Assembly: GCA_949317995.1 (NCBI GenBank)
Contig: OX439039.1
Location: forward strand, 53,372,785 to 53,436,784
Reading direction: 5' to 3'
DNA: 64,000 nt
DNA from: Acholoe squamosa
Lineage: Eukaryota; Annelida; Polychaeta; Phyllodocida; Polynoidae
Shown here: positions 1 to 11,005 of the stretch, in pieces
Position numbering within the stretch: the first letter of the stretch is position 1
How the letters are laid out: every line of letters starts with the position of its first letter
Translations under genes and position numbers: made by a program
The notes under the pieces: model-generated
What the model was told of the DNA's origin: nothing
Databases searched by the model: none
What the model saw: only the letters and a program-made list of their open reading frames with translations

Positions 1-650
1 ATGCTTATCATCTAATAAGTAGTTCATGCCATAGGTAAGCTACTTTATCATAGTTCTAGGGTGTTCCCCCAGTAAAGGATATTTTTCTTTTTCTTCTTTT
101 TTTTTTTAAATTCTGAACGCTTTCTTTAGGTGTTGATCTATGTTTCACAGATAGCAAAGAATGGTTAGATGCAAGTAGCATATGGAGTTGACGTCCTAGG
201 ACTTCCGGTGTACCTTTGTTGAGCCTGATAATTAATAGACTGCTGGAGGTAGATTGTCATAATCATCAAATGGTAACTAAAGCAACTAAATTTGGAAACA
301 AATTAATCACTGGCTTCACCAGTTCGTGATGGCAGGCAACGTAGTACTGCCACCTGCACGATTTTGTTTTTATAACCACTATCGGGGGTAGTATACATGT
401 AATAGCCAAATGTTGTTTCGCTTCACAAAAATTATCGATCCGCACTAGCATCACATGGGTGTATGCGTGACTAGGGACCCTTTTCATCCATTGTTCAATT
501 AGTTTATGTTTACATTACATCAGTTGGCCTTGACATGGCAGCAGTATCATGCCAATGTCAGAGTATCGATGCACCAGAACTGTCATCATCTCTGCACTGT
601 CACAGATAATGCATAAATACAAGAAATCTTTACAGACGAAATCTTTACCT
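1..650. other. Unassigned AT-rich DNA
   Basis: No exon with usable splice borders, no TIR pair and no RNA gene was seen. The only open frames are short and of low coding character. It borders the truncated left edge of the E-family nest that starts near 651. Gene 1 runs leftward through this region, so it is either gene 1 intron or DNA beyond its 3' end. Confidence 0.4.
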
Positions 651-1157
651 CAAAATAACAGCTGCTATTTATTCAACTACTGACTCAATACACATTACTA
701 TGAAGTCATAGCACCCAGTCGTAGGGGCCACTATTGGCTACATAGTGACCAGCCATACCTCCTTTATGGTCTAGTATGCACTCCTGTGTTCAAATGAACA
801 TAGGGCTGCAGTAACTACCATAATGTCTCATATAGGAGCCGGGCCTTGAATAGCAGCCTTCCTTGAATAGGGGCCGGGGTAGGATGGCTGTTAAATCAAT
901 AGGGGCCGGGCCTTGAATAGGGGGCTGGTGGGGCCAGTTTTAGGTGGTTTTAGGAAGACAGGATGATGTATAATTGTTCTAGATAATTCCCTTTCAAATT
1001 ACATATGATAGATCTATATCTAATGACCTAAGTGGGCTGGCCACAGGGTTATAGGTAGTAGTGTAAAGAGCCCAGATTGAATACATTTGAGCAAAGGAAT
1101 GCAGAGGGCAGCAGCTAAGGCTACCCACTAATTATTCACACGGAGGGTTGTCATACT

Positions 1158-2659
1158 GGAGCTTGTTTCAATAGTGTCTACGGCAGGTTCAGGCCCCTAC
1201 GACTTGAGAAGGCCCAAATCTTACCAGGTGATCTTAGGACTTTGGCCATAGTGACTAAATAGCTGGCTACATTACTGGGTGATCGTACTGCCTGCTGGCT
1301 AAATAGCCACCAGAGCAGTGACTCAATAAGGGACCCTGGTATGACAACCCTCTATCTGAATACATAGTGGGTAGTCGTAGCTCCTTTGCTCAAATGCACC
1401 CCACCTGTACTCTTTCCTCTGTAACCATGTATGTACACCATATATAGACTAATGCCCTGGATCGTGTTTCAATAGTTTCCACGACAGGTTCAGCCAGCTA
1501 CGACTGGAGATGGGTCAAATCTTAGCAGGTGATCTTAGGATTTTGGCCTTGGTGACTAAATAGCTGGCTACATTACTGGGTGATCGTACTGCCTGCTGGC
1601 TAAATAGCCACCACAGCAGTGCTTCAATAAGGGACCCTGGTATGACAACCCTCTGTGTGAATAATTAGTGGGTAGCCTTAGCTGCTGCCCTCTGCACTCC
1701 TTTGCTCAAATGTATCCAATCTGGGTTCTTCACACTACAACCTATAACCCTGTGGCCAGTGCCTTTGACTCTGGGATGGCAGGTTTTTTTTTCTAAAGAA
1801 TAAAATATCATTTGGAAAATTGTGGTGTTTCACCTAAGAATTGAGCATTACTTCCACACATGGGCCAACTATGTAGTTACTAGTATGCAGTGGTGTAGAT
1901 AGAGCTCTAGGCCTTACACCGATTTGACAGCCCTCCTACCCCGGCCCCTATTCAAGGGAAGCTGCTATTCAAGGCCCGGCTCCTATATGAGACATTATGG
2001 TAGTTACTGCAGCCCTATGCTATTTTGAACACAGGAGTGCATACTAGACCATGAAGGAGGTATGACTGGTCACTATGTGGCCAATAGTGGCCCCTACGAC
2101 TGGGTGCTATGACTTCATAGTGGTGTGTATTGAGCCAGTAGTTGAATAAATAGCAGCTGCTATTTTGAGGCCTCTACTGGAGCTCACTATGTAGTCACTG
2201 GTATGGAGTCATTTCTTACACCTCCCACTACGATATGAGGGTATCCAGTCGTGGAAACTATTGAAACACGATCCAGACCTCAGACCACTCACAGAGGTCA
2301 ATGGGCCTTACTATATTCATGATAATTGACCATGTGTGAGCCCTTGTAACCAGGTGGGATCACCTATCATTATATAGATACTGTAGCCCTATGCTCATTT
2401 GAACAGTAGAGTAAAAATCATACTATGGGGGAGGTACGACTGGGCACTATTTAGCCATTTAGTATGGGTGTCTGGCCTGTACGACTGGGTGCTATGACTT
2501 CATAGTGGTCTGTATAAAGCCAGCAGTTGAATACATAGCAGGGCCTATTTTGAGGTCTGTACTGTAGCTCACGGTGTACTCATTGCTATGGAGGCATTTC
2601 ATACACCTCCCACTTCGATCTGTGGGTGTCCTGTCATGGCCGCTATTGAAACAAGCTCC
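1158..2659 (+). mobile_element. E-variant TIR element nested in the outer E element
   Basis: Begins GGAGCTTGTTTCAATAG and ends CTATTGAAACAAGCTCC, a diverged form of the E termini (GGATCGTGTTTCAATAG). It interrupts the outer element between 'gttgtcatac' and 'ggatccctta', which are contiguous in the uninterrupted copy. It is itself interrupted by another E element at 1459-2274. No coding capacity is seen. Confidence 0.75.
1459..2274 (+). mobile_element. E-family TIR element, innermost copy of the nest
   Basis: A complete 816-bp copy whose two 27-bp ends are perfect inverted repeats, starting GGATCGTGTTTCAATAG and closing with its complement. Internal sequence matches the 16314-17399 copy, with a deletion in the middle. 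No target duplication is obvious. Non-coding, so dependent on a transposase supplied elsewhere. Confidence 0.85.
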
Positions 2660-2818
2660 AGGATCCCTTATTGAGGCACTGCTTTGATGGCTATTTAGCC
2701 AGCAGGCAGCACGATCATCCAGTAATGTAGCCAGCTATTTAGTCACTAAGGCCAAAATCCTAAGATCACCTGCTAAGATTTGACCCATCTCAAGTCGTAG
2801 CTGGCTTAACCTGTCATG

Positions 2819-3698
2819 CACTGCAAAAATGGTGTTTAGATCCTAAACACAATTCTAAACATATTCTTGCAACGTTTTTGTAATCACATTAATTTCCCAA
2901 ACATGTTTAGCCAAACAATGTGTTTAGCTCAAGTGTTTAGAAATGTAGATGTTTAGGTTAAACCTTTTGTGTTTAGATATATGAATTTTTGTGTTTAGGT
3001 GTTTATGAATTTTTCTGTTTAGATGTTTAAATGATTTGATGGAGATTTAAGGTTTGCAGACATGTATGCATTAAAAAACAGAGATATATTTTGTTTTTTT
3101 CTCATTTACTGGGGGGGGACATCAGCAGGTATTTACTTGTCAAAGTCTCCAAAGATGTCAGCCACAGCTATATACATGTCAGAATGAGAGACTTGAGAAA
3201 GTACAACAGCTTTGCAAGAAGGAAATTGCCTTATCTATTCCAGAATAACATCAAATAGGTGTCAGTCATGGAGTTCATTGATTATTTTATGGTAATGATG
3301 GTGGCATGAGGTGAAACTAGTCAATTTTCTATTGCTCTTTCAATTCACATGACATTCTATGAAATGAAACCATGATCAACATGGGATTTGGGGACATTTG
3401 TCACAACAATTGATTATAACTGTGTGCAGATAGTCCAGTCAAAGTTAGTGCTGCTACCTGGTGTGGATTCAACATCCAAGTATGTAAACATATTGATGTT
3501 TAAATCTAAACACCTATTATTCAACCGTCTCAACTCTAAACATCTAAACATGTTTAGCGTAAATGTTTATGTAGTTAGAATAAAAGTGTTCATTTCCTAA
3601 ATGTGTAGTCGATGATACACCTAACTGACCTATATGTTTAGGTTTTAAACGTGTTTAGACCTAAACATGTTTAAAATCTAAACACCATTTTTGCAGTG
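2819..3698. mobile_element. CACTG-ended TIR element rich in TGTTTAG/CTAAACA motifs
   Basis: The ends are CACTGCAAAAATGGTGTTTA and its inverted complement. A TG dinucleotide flanks both sides (2817-2818 and 3699-3700), suggesting a 2-bp target duplication. It splits the right end of the outer E element, whose halves rejoin when it is removed. Inside, 'tgtttag' and 'ctaaaca' recur many times as subterminal repeats. CACTG termini with a very short duplication recall the CACTA/Mirage/Chapaev group; that assignment is inference. No transposase is present. Confidence 0.75.
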
Positions 3699-4593
3699 TG
3701 GAAACTATTGAAACACGATCCTGATAATCCTGTAAAGCCCGAGATATTAAGCATCATGGAAATATGGCTCAAATGATTTTAATTGCACGTTGTTTATAAT
3801 GCTGTTCCCATACTCAATATTCTTCTACCGTATACTTCAGGATTGAATATCCATGCATAGCACAGGGACTCCCTCTCTAGGAATCCAGACATACCCGATT
3901 TACTAATGGGATAGGGATTGGTATATAAAACAGTTTCTTTTTGGATTTTAGATAGAATCACTTCACATAATTATTTGATAGTATTTTTCACATGGTTCAC
4001 TTTGTTGCTTAGATGACCACCAATGTGCAACCTAAGATTTGATACTGCCCTAATGGACCTACTCACATTTACCAAAATCTGTTAACCCAATAGTTGGCCT
4101 TTAAATGCTCTGAAAAATTCAGTAACATAGATTATTATGACTCTTATATGTGCATCTGGAGGTTAATTCGAAACATCCTGGGATCGCAACCTCAGCGATC
4201 TTAGGAATTATTCTACCTTATCCTATTAAGCAATCTTAAGATTAGACTGCGTTCACATTTCCTAGCCAGTACTAAGATTGCATCGATCTTAGCCTCAGCC
4301 CTTCTACACTATTCCAAGAAGTACTGACTGGGCACAGGGGTAAGAGTCCCAAAATAAAGGAATAGCTGTGGAGCCACTCTTCTTCACAACAGTGTTTATA
4401 TCATGGTTCCTCGTCCCTATATGGGCTAACAAAAGAGCACAGGGTGCAGTTGACCCCCGTACAGTATTCAAGAGTTGTTCCCATGAATGTATGATTTATG
4501 CTTGCCTATTAGAAGCATTGTGCCCTCCCCCCAGGACAAAGAGAGAGAAGGGAAGAATTACCTTACAGTGCACTTAGCACATGAGTAGCCCTA

Positions 4594-5888
4594 CACTGCA
4601 AAAAAGGTGAGTGTTTATACATACCACACTATCTACATGGTGTGTGATTCCTACACATCTATGATATTCAAACACTTACAGCTAAACACCATCAGATTCT
4701 AAACGCTTATGCTGAAAACTACACACCTACTTCTCACACACCTAAACACTTACACACCATAGTGTTTAGGTGTTTGAGTTTAAACACATCCAGTCTCTAT
4801 GTGTTTAGTCTTAAACATGTATTTGAAAGATAAACATCAGGTGTTTAGCCATCTAATAAGAATCATAAGCAGATAAAATAAGTATAATATGTATGAAATG
4901 AGTAAAAGGATGGTATCCTCATTTTTATAGTTGTATATCACCCAGTTTCCCGATGACTCAGTAGTTTTTTGTGTTTTTTTCCTGTTTGTTGTTTTTTTAC
5001 CTAAGGGGCATGATGCATGGGAGGAGGGGGTATAGGGAGGTATGGGTGGCCTACCCCTTCTCCCGTGTCCAAGCCTCCAGGGACCACCCCCACCTCCCTA
5101 CCCATTCTTCCTACCTCTCTTTATGTGTACAAGCCTCCAGGGACCATCACTACCTCCCTACCTACTCCTGCTACCTCTTCTCTCATGTACAAGCCTCCAG
5201 GGACTCTCCCTACCTCCATATCCACTCCTCCTACCTCTTCTCATGTGTACAAGCCTCCAGGAACCACCCCTACCTCCATACCCACTCCTCCTACCTCTTC
5301 TCAGATGTACAAGCCTGCAGGGACCACCCCTACCTTACTACCAACTCCTCCTGCCTCTTTTACACTTTTACTCCTATCTGTATTGTGTGTATCATTTCTA
5401 TCTTCCAGTTTTACCATGGAAAATCAATATGGCGGTATCCAGCTACAGTAATAAAGATTAAAATGATGAAAAGATGATGAAAAATAAATGATGGAAATAA
5501 TAAAAATAAAATGATTCAGCCATAGCCCCCCTCCCACCCTGGTGAACAACCCTATGGCCCAAAGCTAGTGCCTCCCTATGCTAAACACCATGTATCTAAA
5601 CGCCTCCTGAAGCTAAACACTATGTATCTAAACACCTCCTAAAGCTACACACTATGTATCTAAACACCTCCTAAAGCTACACACTACCAATCTAAACATT
5701 TACTCATGCTGCACACCTTAAAGCTAAACACCTATCAAAACTAAATCAAATGCCTGATAGCTAAACATGTTTAAAGTTAACGTGTTTAGCCAAAAAATGT
5801 GTTTAGAAAAGTGGGACAAGAATGTGTTTAGCTATGTGTTTAGATCTTAAACACTGGTGTTTGGTTGCTAAACACCAAATTAACAGTG
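4594..5888. mobile_element. CACTG-ended TIR element with internal 60-bp minisatellite
   Basis: Left end CACTGCAAAAAAGGTGAGTG; right end finishes CTAAACACC...CAGTG. TA flanks each side (4592-4593 and 5889-5890), matching a 2-bp duplication. It has the same recurring CTAAACA/TGTTTAG words as the element at 2819-3698 and is nested in the D element. A five-unit minisatellite sits in its centre. Confidence 0.7.
5067..5366 (+). repeat. Minisatellite, five 60-bp units
   Basis: Five head-to-tail units begin at 5067, 5127, 5187, 5247 and 5307, each opening with 'gt(a/c)caagcct(c/g)cagg' and pyrimidine-rich after that. As the unit is a multiple of three and short of stops, all three plus-strand frames stay open; one would read as a 20-residue repeat starting YKPPGTTPTS. 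Nothing else suggests translation, and it lies inside a transposable element. Confidence 0.9.
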
Positions 5889-6137
5889 TAAGAGCGCTCA
5901 AGGACACTCAGCAAACATCCTCCCTCCCCTCTATATGTAAGCAGCAGGCTATTCACTCTTTCGATCAGGAGTGTTCCCTGTATGTGCTCTTGTACTCAGG
6001 TGAAACCACTATGCAATTCTTGTACTAAGATCGCAGTGATCTTAGTGCTGGAAAAGGAATAGTGAAGTGATCCCAGGATATGTGCCTACACTAAGATCGC
6101 TGGGGCTGAGATCCCAGGATGTTTTGAATTAAGCTCC

Positions 6138-6908
6138 TGGCGAGAAGCATGCCAAAGAACGTCTCATTATGAATCACCCTGCCACCTGGTGTAACAAAAC
6201 TGGGCGTCTATTAAAATAGAGCTTCGCCACAAATAACTACGTTTCACTGTAATGGATTACAGATATCCCACGCAGTTGTTGGATTGTAAACTGCTTTTCC
6301 GTAAATTCAATAGAAATTCTTTACAGTGGACCCCTCCCTCTACCAAAAAAAATAACAATGGATGATCATATTAATAACCGTAGTGGGATTGGGGGCTCTA
6401 GGTTGCCCTAGACCTTTGTACGTTGGCAATCCGTTTGTAAGAAAAAAGGTGATAATCATTTTAGTTTTTTTTTCATCAAATCAACAAACAATACGTGCAC
6501 ATTATACACGAGGTCGCCGCATGGGCAGGCTGTAGGGAGGTAGCGGAATGCACTATTAACTTATGAGATAATTCCCTTCATTTAGTGCGAAAGTTTTAGT
6601 GTGCAACTCGTCCACGTCCTGCTGGATTTATCATTTCTTATCTGGCAAGGTACCAGATGAAGCAATGGCGACCCCACTAGGGATGCCGCCACCCTAGGCC
6701 CATGACTATATTGGGCCCCCTATTTTTTAATTTCCTCAGATGGGTCTTTCGAAAAGTGGCAAACACGCTGTTAAGACACCTTGTGATGAGTACCTTATCT
6801 CTGGATTACACACACTTCCATGAACAAGCTAGTGTCTATCAGCTCTCATTAGTGCAGAACCAGCCCCAGTCCCGCTATAGGAACCTAGAGTAGTATGAAA
6901 TGGCTTAC
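6138..6908. other. Unassigned DNA downstream of the last visible gene 1 exon
   Basis: No TIR element or exon was recognised. If gene 1 continues leftward this is intron; no candidate next exon (phase 1 start) could be supported here. Confidence 0.4.
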
Positions 6909-6969
6909 CTTGATCCGACGCACCAGCAACCCATGCGTTCAGAGCTGGCACAAACGCGGGGTTGGAGCC
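6909..6969 (-). CDS. Gene 1, sixth visible exon (61 nt)
   Basis: Reading on the minus strand, the acceptor 'attcttttcag' precedes GGCTCCAACC, and the exon ends in front of the strong donor gtaagcc. The frame opens in phase 0 and reads GSNPAFVPALNAWVAGASDQ plus one base. This matches the phase-0 end of the preceding exon at 10527-11005. The residues are ordinary coding composition without a recognised domain. No stop is reached, so further exons must lie to the left, but none was identified in this window. Confidence 0.7.
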
Positions 6970-7740
6970 CTGAAAAGAATAATGAAATTGAGCAATGTAC
7001 ATGAGGTAACATAATGTATCTCCTGTAGCATTGCAGCTTCGATACAATGTAGATGGGTATACTAGTCTAGGTGTATCTGTATCCTTAATCACATAGACAC
7101 GTGATAAACGATCTAAAGTCGTACAGCATATAAATTGCTTTACAAGTAGACAAGCCCAATTTTTTAAATTTGTATACGAATTAATTGTCTGGTTGTCTCT
7201 GTCTTTCTTAACGGTTACCTTTGTCCTCTCCAAGGAGGGGGGGGGGGGCTTACACACAGAACACAGCCATTTCAGGTTTTCTCTTTTCTGGAGGAATGGA
7301 GAGTATTATATTTTGATATCTAATCATTGAAAGATATTTTGAAGTCGTTTATCTGGCATTACATTTACAAAATGTAAATGCAGTTAACCTGGTACCCACG
7401 CTTTGTGGTAATAGGAACGTTCATCTACAGTACGACCGTAAGAATGCCGTCACAACCATTAAAACGAGTGTAGAAGTATTTTCCCCCACCAGGTTGTAGG
7501 CTTTTTCACATTCCACACAAGCGAATGATAATGATTGACTGAAAACATTAATTTTCAACTATCCCTTTGCCGTGACTTCTTTTCTAATGGATTGATTTTC
7601 AATATTCAAAATCCTATAAGTAACTGAAATTACATCAGCGGCAGTACCTTGGTTATTTGCCAGTGCATTACAGTGTATGGGAAACTGATTATGATTATTT
7701 GACTATATTTCATGGAAACTACTTCCAGCTGACCCATCTT

Positions 7741-8101
7741 GGAGGGTGTTGCTCCTATAGTAAAAGGAAGAGCTGGCTAAAAATGCCCTCATTTCCAGTC
7801 CTTTCTTTTCATGTTGCTATAACTTGTCCCTTTTGTTGCTCACAAGTGGTCATTCAAGTATGGTGCTAAAAAGGAGGATTTGAGTAAGTACCTAGTTGGG
7901 AGAAGTCAGTCAGTATAATAAACTATAGATCGTGTGACATTAGTAGGAACCTGGTAGTGCAGCTCTCTCTATTTTAAACAAGGCAGGTGATTTTTCAGAC
8001 TAATGTCGTGAGTACAAGTTGAATGGTGAAGCAGTGCACGACTTGTTTAGAAAAGAGGGCACATATTCACAGCTCTTTTAACAATAGGAGCAACACCCTC
8101 C
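7741..8101 (+). mobile_element. K-family MITE, copy 1
   Basis: A 361-bp element with ends GGAGGGTGTTGCTCCTATAG and an imperfect inverted complement ending AGCAACACCCTCC. It is more than 90 percent identical by eye to the copy at 14484-14845. No target duplication is clear. Lies in a gene 1 intron. Confidence 0.85.
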
Positions 8102-10256
8102 AGGCCCTCGGCCAGGTTTATTTTTCCCCATACATTACTTGTCACAATAAGAGCGAATTCTTGCCTCGTTAACATGCAATCTATACAAGTCATGTTCCAG
8201 ATTTCAGTTCAATTCTTTGTTTGAATTTTTGTCGTGGATGTCAAGACTATGACAGCAATTTATACATCTAAATTCTGCGATTCCGTGACCCATTATTTAA
8301 ACCCAAGTGAACACAAATTCGGCCGTTGCATGATGTCGATTCAGTCCACCATACAATGAATGTACATATTTGTATGGCAAATACACATCGATCTTTTTGC
8401 TTTCTGCATATGTTCGTGCCTATGAGTGATCCCTATACTGGAGTGTAGCGTCTCGTCTAATGGAAGCTGTAGTTGACGTCACCAACAAACCTATCAACAC
8501 CTGGAAGACCTTTTTCAAGAAGGTACGACTGAGCATGGCTACTATGATTTGAAACCCTCAGAATAAGAGTGGGTGATTGTAGGTAATGCACTACGACTGC
8601 TCTGTACGATCAACAACTAATGTAGTATTTACATAGGGTTTGGTAGTCGTACCATTAATGACCACCATGTACAGGGCTGTAGTGCCATTAAATTGAGGGA
8701 TCCCACCACGATTTGAAGGGGGTGTAGTCGTACCATCTTGAGAAATGCCTTCTAGACACAAGAGACCAAACATATGTGTCATACCCAGAGGCACTGTATA
8801 CATGTATGGTAGCAAGTGGGTGATTATTGACATATGGGGTCCAAAGTCTATTGCCACATTCTATTTCATTCACTGCTTCGAAGGAACATTTAGAACCAGC
8901 TGCTAACTGATATCTAGACAATAAATGATTCATCGAACGACAAAACACATGTACCCGTATATGAAAGAACTAGGAATAAAAACATGTACATATCATCTTC
9001 TCTCGTTTATTTCTCATTCATGTCACCATTGGCCAAGATATTGCTTTTAATGGCAAAGTCGATGACTTGTATTGCAAAGTTTTACTACTGTGGGATAGAC
9101 AATGATATTGCTTTAGTTACTGCACTGGTTATGGCCTTGAGTGTATAATCATAAAGTGGTTGGTTTACTGTTTCAATCCACCACTTCGATACAGCCAAAA
9201 GTATTTGCCTTACCCCATCGAGTTTGGTAGGGCTCCATACATAATACACCCTCATTATCTTCTGATCGTTCAAACATGTCCTCACATCGGCTTATGTGTT
9301 GGAATATAGATGCATGTTGCTTGTAGAAGGGGAGGTGGGGGTGCACTGGATGTCGTGAACAATGCCTAGATATAGGTGGAACAATCTATAAGTATGCACA
9401 CAATCCCAACACTCTGGAGAAGGTCTATACTATATATGCGAGGTCTGTGCGCTCAGGTGTAAAGGTAGAGAAGGGGATGTGAGGGAGACTTTTCATTATA
9501 TTGGGAGTCCTCCAAGGTGGTGGTATCAGCAAGAGGAGGTTAAGGGTAATAGTATTAGATTGGCTCTAATCAGCTTGACGCCCATAGTTACTCCTGAGTC
9601 TTTGTATGTGAGGGGTTTGGTGAGGAGGAAGGAGGGATTGAGGAGGCGGGGGTTTAATAGCATTAGTAGGTGTGGGTCTTTAGAAGGAACAGAAGGACTA
9701 GGGGAGACCTGCTTTGAAGGCTTTTCCTCCAGTGGGTCAGTAGCAGGGGCCTAGAACTGCCCTATACAGGTACACCAGCTCCCACTGACTTTAAGTCTGT
9801 AACAGTTGTGCTTATATCTCTCCTGGTGTGTTTCCTCCAGGAACTCCAACATAGTACCTCAACCTGGGGTACTGGTCAGCCCCACCTGCTGACTCCTCAC
9901 TGGGATATAATGAGGAGCTCAACCCTAGCTTGAGTTGCTCTCTTACTGTCTGAGTTATGATAAGGACACCAAGGATTGTGATAGACCTGAATGCATGACC
10001 TGCCATGCCCTACACCTGAGATGGGCTAAAAGTAATGGTAAACCATCCTGGATGATATATGCTTATGGGTTTTCCCAAATGACTACATTCCTCTCAGCGG
10101 ATACAGATCTCCACACAATGGACGGGAGACGCCTCAAAATACTCATCTGATACTGCCGGGTGTGACTTAGCTATCCTAGGGAATGCCACAAGGAATATAA
10201 GAATGACATATATTCTATGAAATATTACCTTAGGGCACTATATTTAGACTGACAAA
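8102..10256. other. Gene 1 intron sequence, no clear element
   Basis: Low-complexity and unique sequence. The stretch 8520-8720 contains several 'tacgac' words like those inside E-family elements, but no termini were found. The open frames at 9085-9285, 9479-9754 and 9812-10006 lack splice borders and recognisable domains. Confidence 0.4.
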
Positions 10257-10406
10257 ATGTCCGTCTTTTTGCCAAAGACCTATGCCCGCCGGAAACGGGA
10301 CCATGGGACACTTCCGGCGGAAAGGACAACAGCTCCGATCATGCTCAGAGGGATGTCACTGACGTCATTCCAAGATAAATTTACCCCAGCAGACTTAGTC
10401 CCCCAG
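10257..10406 (+). CDS. Gene 3, first coding exon with basic KTYARR N-terminus
   Basis: An ATG at 10257 with A at -3 follows an in-frame TAG twelve bases upstream. The frame stays open for exactly 50 codons to a textbook donor CAG/gtgagt at 10407, ending in phase 0. The peptide starts MSVFLPKTYARRKRDH and ends FTPADLVPQ. A short basic '(K/R)TY(S/G)R'-like motif close to the N-terminus is known in the cohesin regulators WAPL, sororin and haspin, where it binds PDS5; the resemblance here is weak and only suggestive. The gene would run antisense to gene 1, whose large exon begins 120 bp downstream. No second exon could be tied to it, so this could also be a chance open frame. Confidence 0.45.
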
Positions 10407-10526
10407 GTGAGTTTCTTTTTTTATATATATACCGTTGTTATCAGTTGAGTTACATAAAGGCATACTTATTTTGCACACTGCATAATTATACACTGAAAAT
10501 GAGATTTTAAAAAAGATGCTACTTAC

Positions 10527-11005
10527 GTCATTGTTGCCAGACTTGGGGTACATCTGCGGAGATGCCATGTTGCTATGGTGATCAGCCTGCAGGGACATAG
10601 GTGTCTGGACGCGGTTGGGGTTGGGGGCGGGAGTGGGTGGGGCTGGGGTAAGGACACGGTCCATGTACGCTTGGGGTATACCTGTGGGGGTTCGGAAGGG
10701 GTCCAAGGGGGTTGGGTCCTGGGGCAGTGGGGTGTAGGCAGCGGGGGTGTCCATCCTGGAGGCCACTGAGCGCGCCCTGGAGGCTGGACGAGGGGCGGGG
10801 GTGACAGGTGGGGCAGGGGTCATTAGTGGGGGTGGGGCTGAGATTGCAGCAGGTGTAGGTGGCACCACTGGTGTGGGTGTCGTCTTCCAGACCAACCAGT
10901 GATAATCCTTCTTCCCTGGTCGTCCATCCTTAACGTCAATGGCACCAGCTGCAGCAGCAGGAACACTCCTTACCCTGCTGGCTGCACCCAGGCTCTTGTT
11001 GGTAC
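10527..11005 (-). CDS. Gene 1, fifth exon, Pro/Ala-rich (479 nt)
   Basis: On the minus strand the acceptor 'ttttcacccaacag' leads into GTACCAACAAG, and the exon ends at AATGAC/gtaagtagc. It starts in phase 1 and ends in phase 0, agreeing with both neighbours (14190-14267 and 6909-6969). It encodes about 160 residues: a short segment with KKDYHWLVWK, then a disordered tract with many TPAPP, PPTP and RPASRARSVASR words, ending MYPKSGNND. Such Pro/Ala/Ser/Arg stretches are typical of scaffold or microtubule-associated proteins, but no family is recognised. GC content and CpG are higher than in surrounding intron. Confidence 0.8.

Larger units (their letters stand above)
651..3721 (-). mobile_element. 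Outer E-family TIR element, left-truncated, carrying two insertions
   Basis: The sequence matches, in reverse orientation, the complete E element at 16314-17399. The matched parts include the stretches rich in 'tagccac', 'gaccctggtatgac' and 'gggccgggccttgaatag'. Its right end is the E terminus ACTATTGAAACACGATCC at 3704-3721. The left terminus is missing: homology begins near 651. It is split first by a second E-type element (1158-2659) and then by a CACTG-ended element (2819-3698). No protein is encoded, so it is a non-autonomous DNA transposon; the superfamily is not known. Confidence 0.75.
4158..6137 (+). mobile_element. D-family TIR element carrying a CACTG-ended insertion
   Basis: Starts GGAGGTTAATTCGAAACATC and ends GATGTTTTGAATTAAGCTCC, imperfect inverted repeats. 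A second copy without the insertion lies at 45592-46460, and the two align on both sides of the insert at 4594-5888. Near both ends lie repeated 'gatctta'/'taagatc' words. The small open frames inside (for example 4368-4577) occur in both copies but carry no recognisable domain. Confidence 0.8.

Noticed and set aside
4971..5477. Three overlapping plus-strand frames of 139-168 codons as a Pro-rich protein gene
   Set aside because: They arise from a 60-bp minisatellite with few stops inside a CACTG-ended transposon; all three frames are open, so none shows coding-specific bias.
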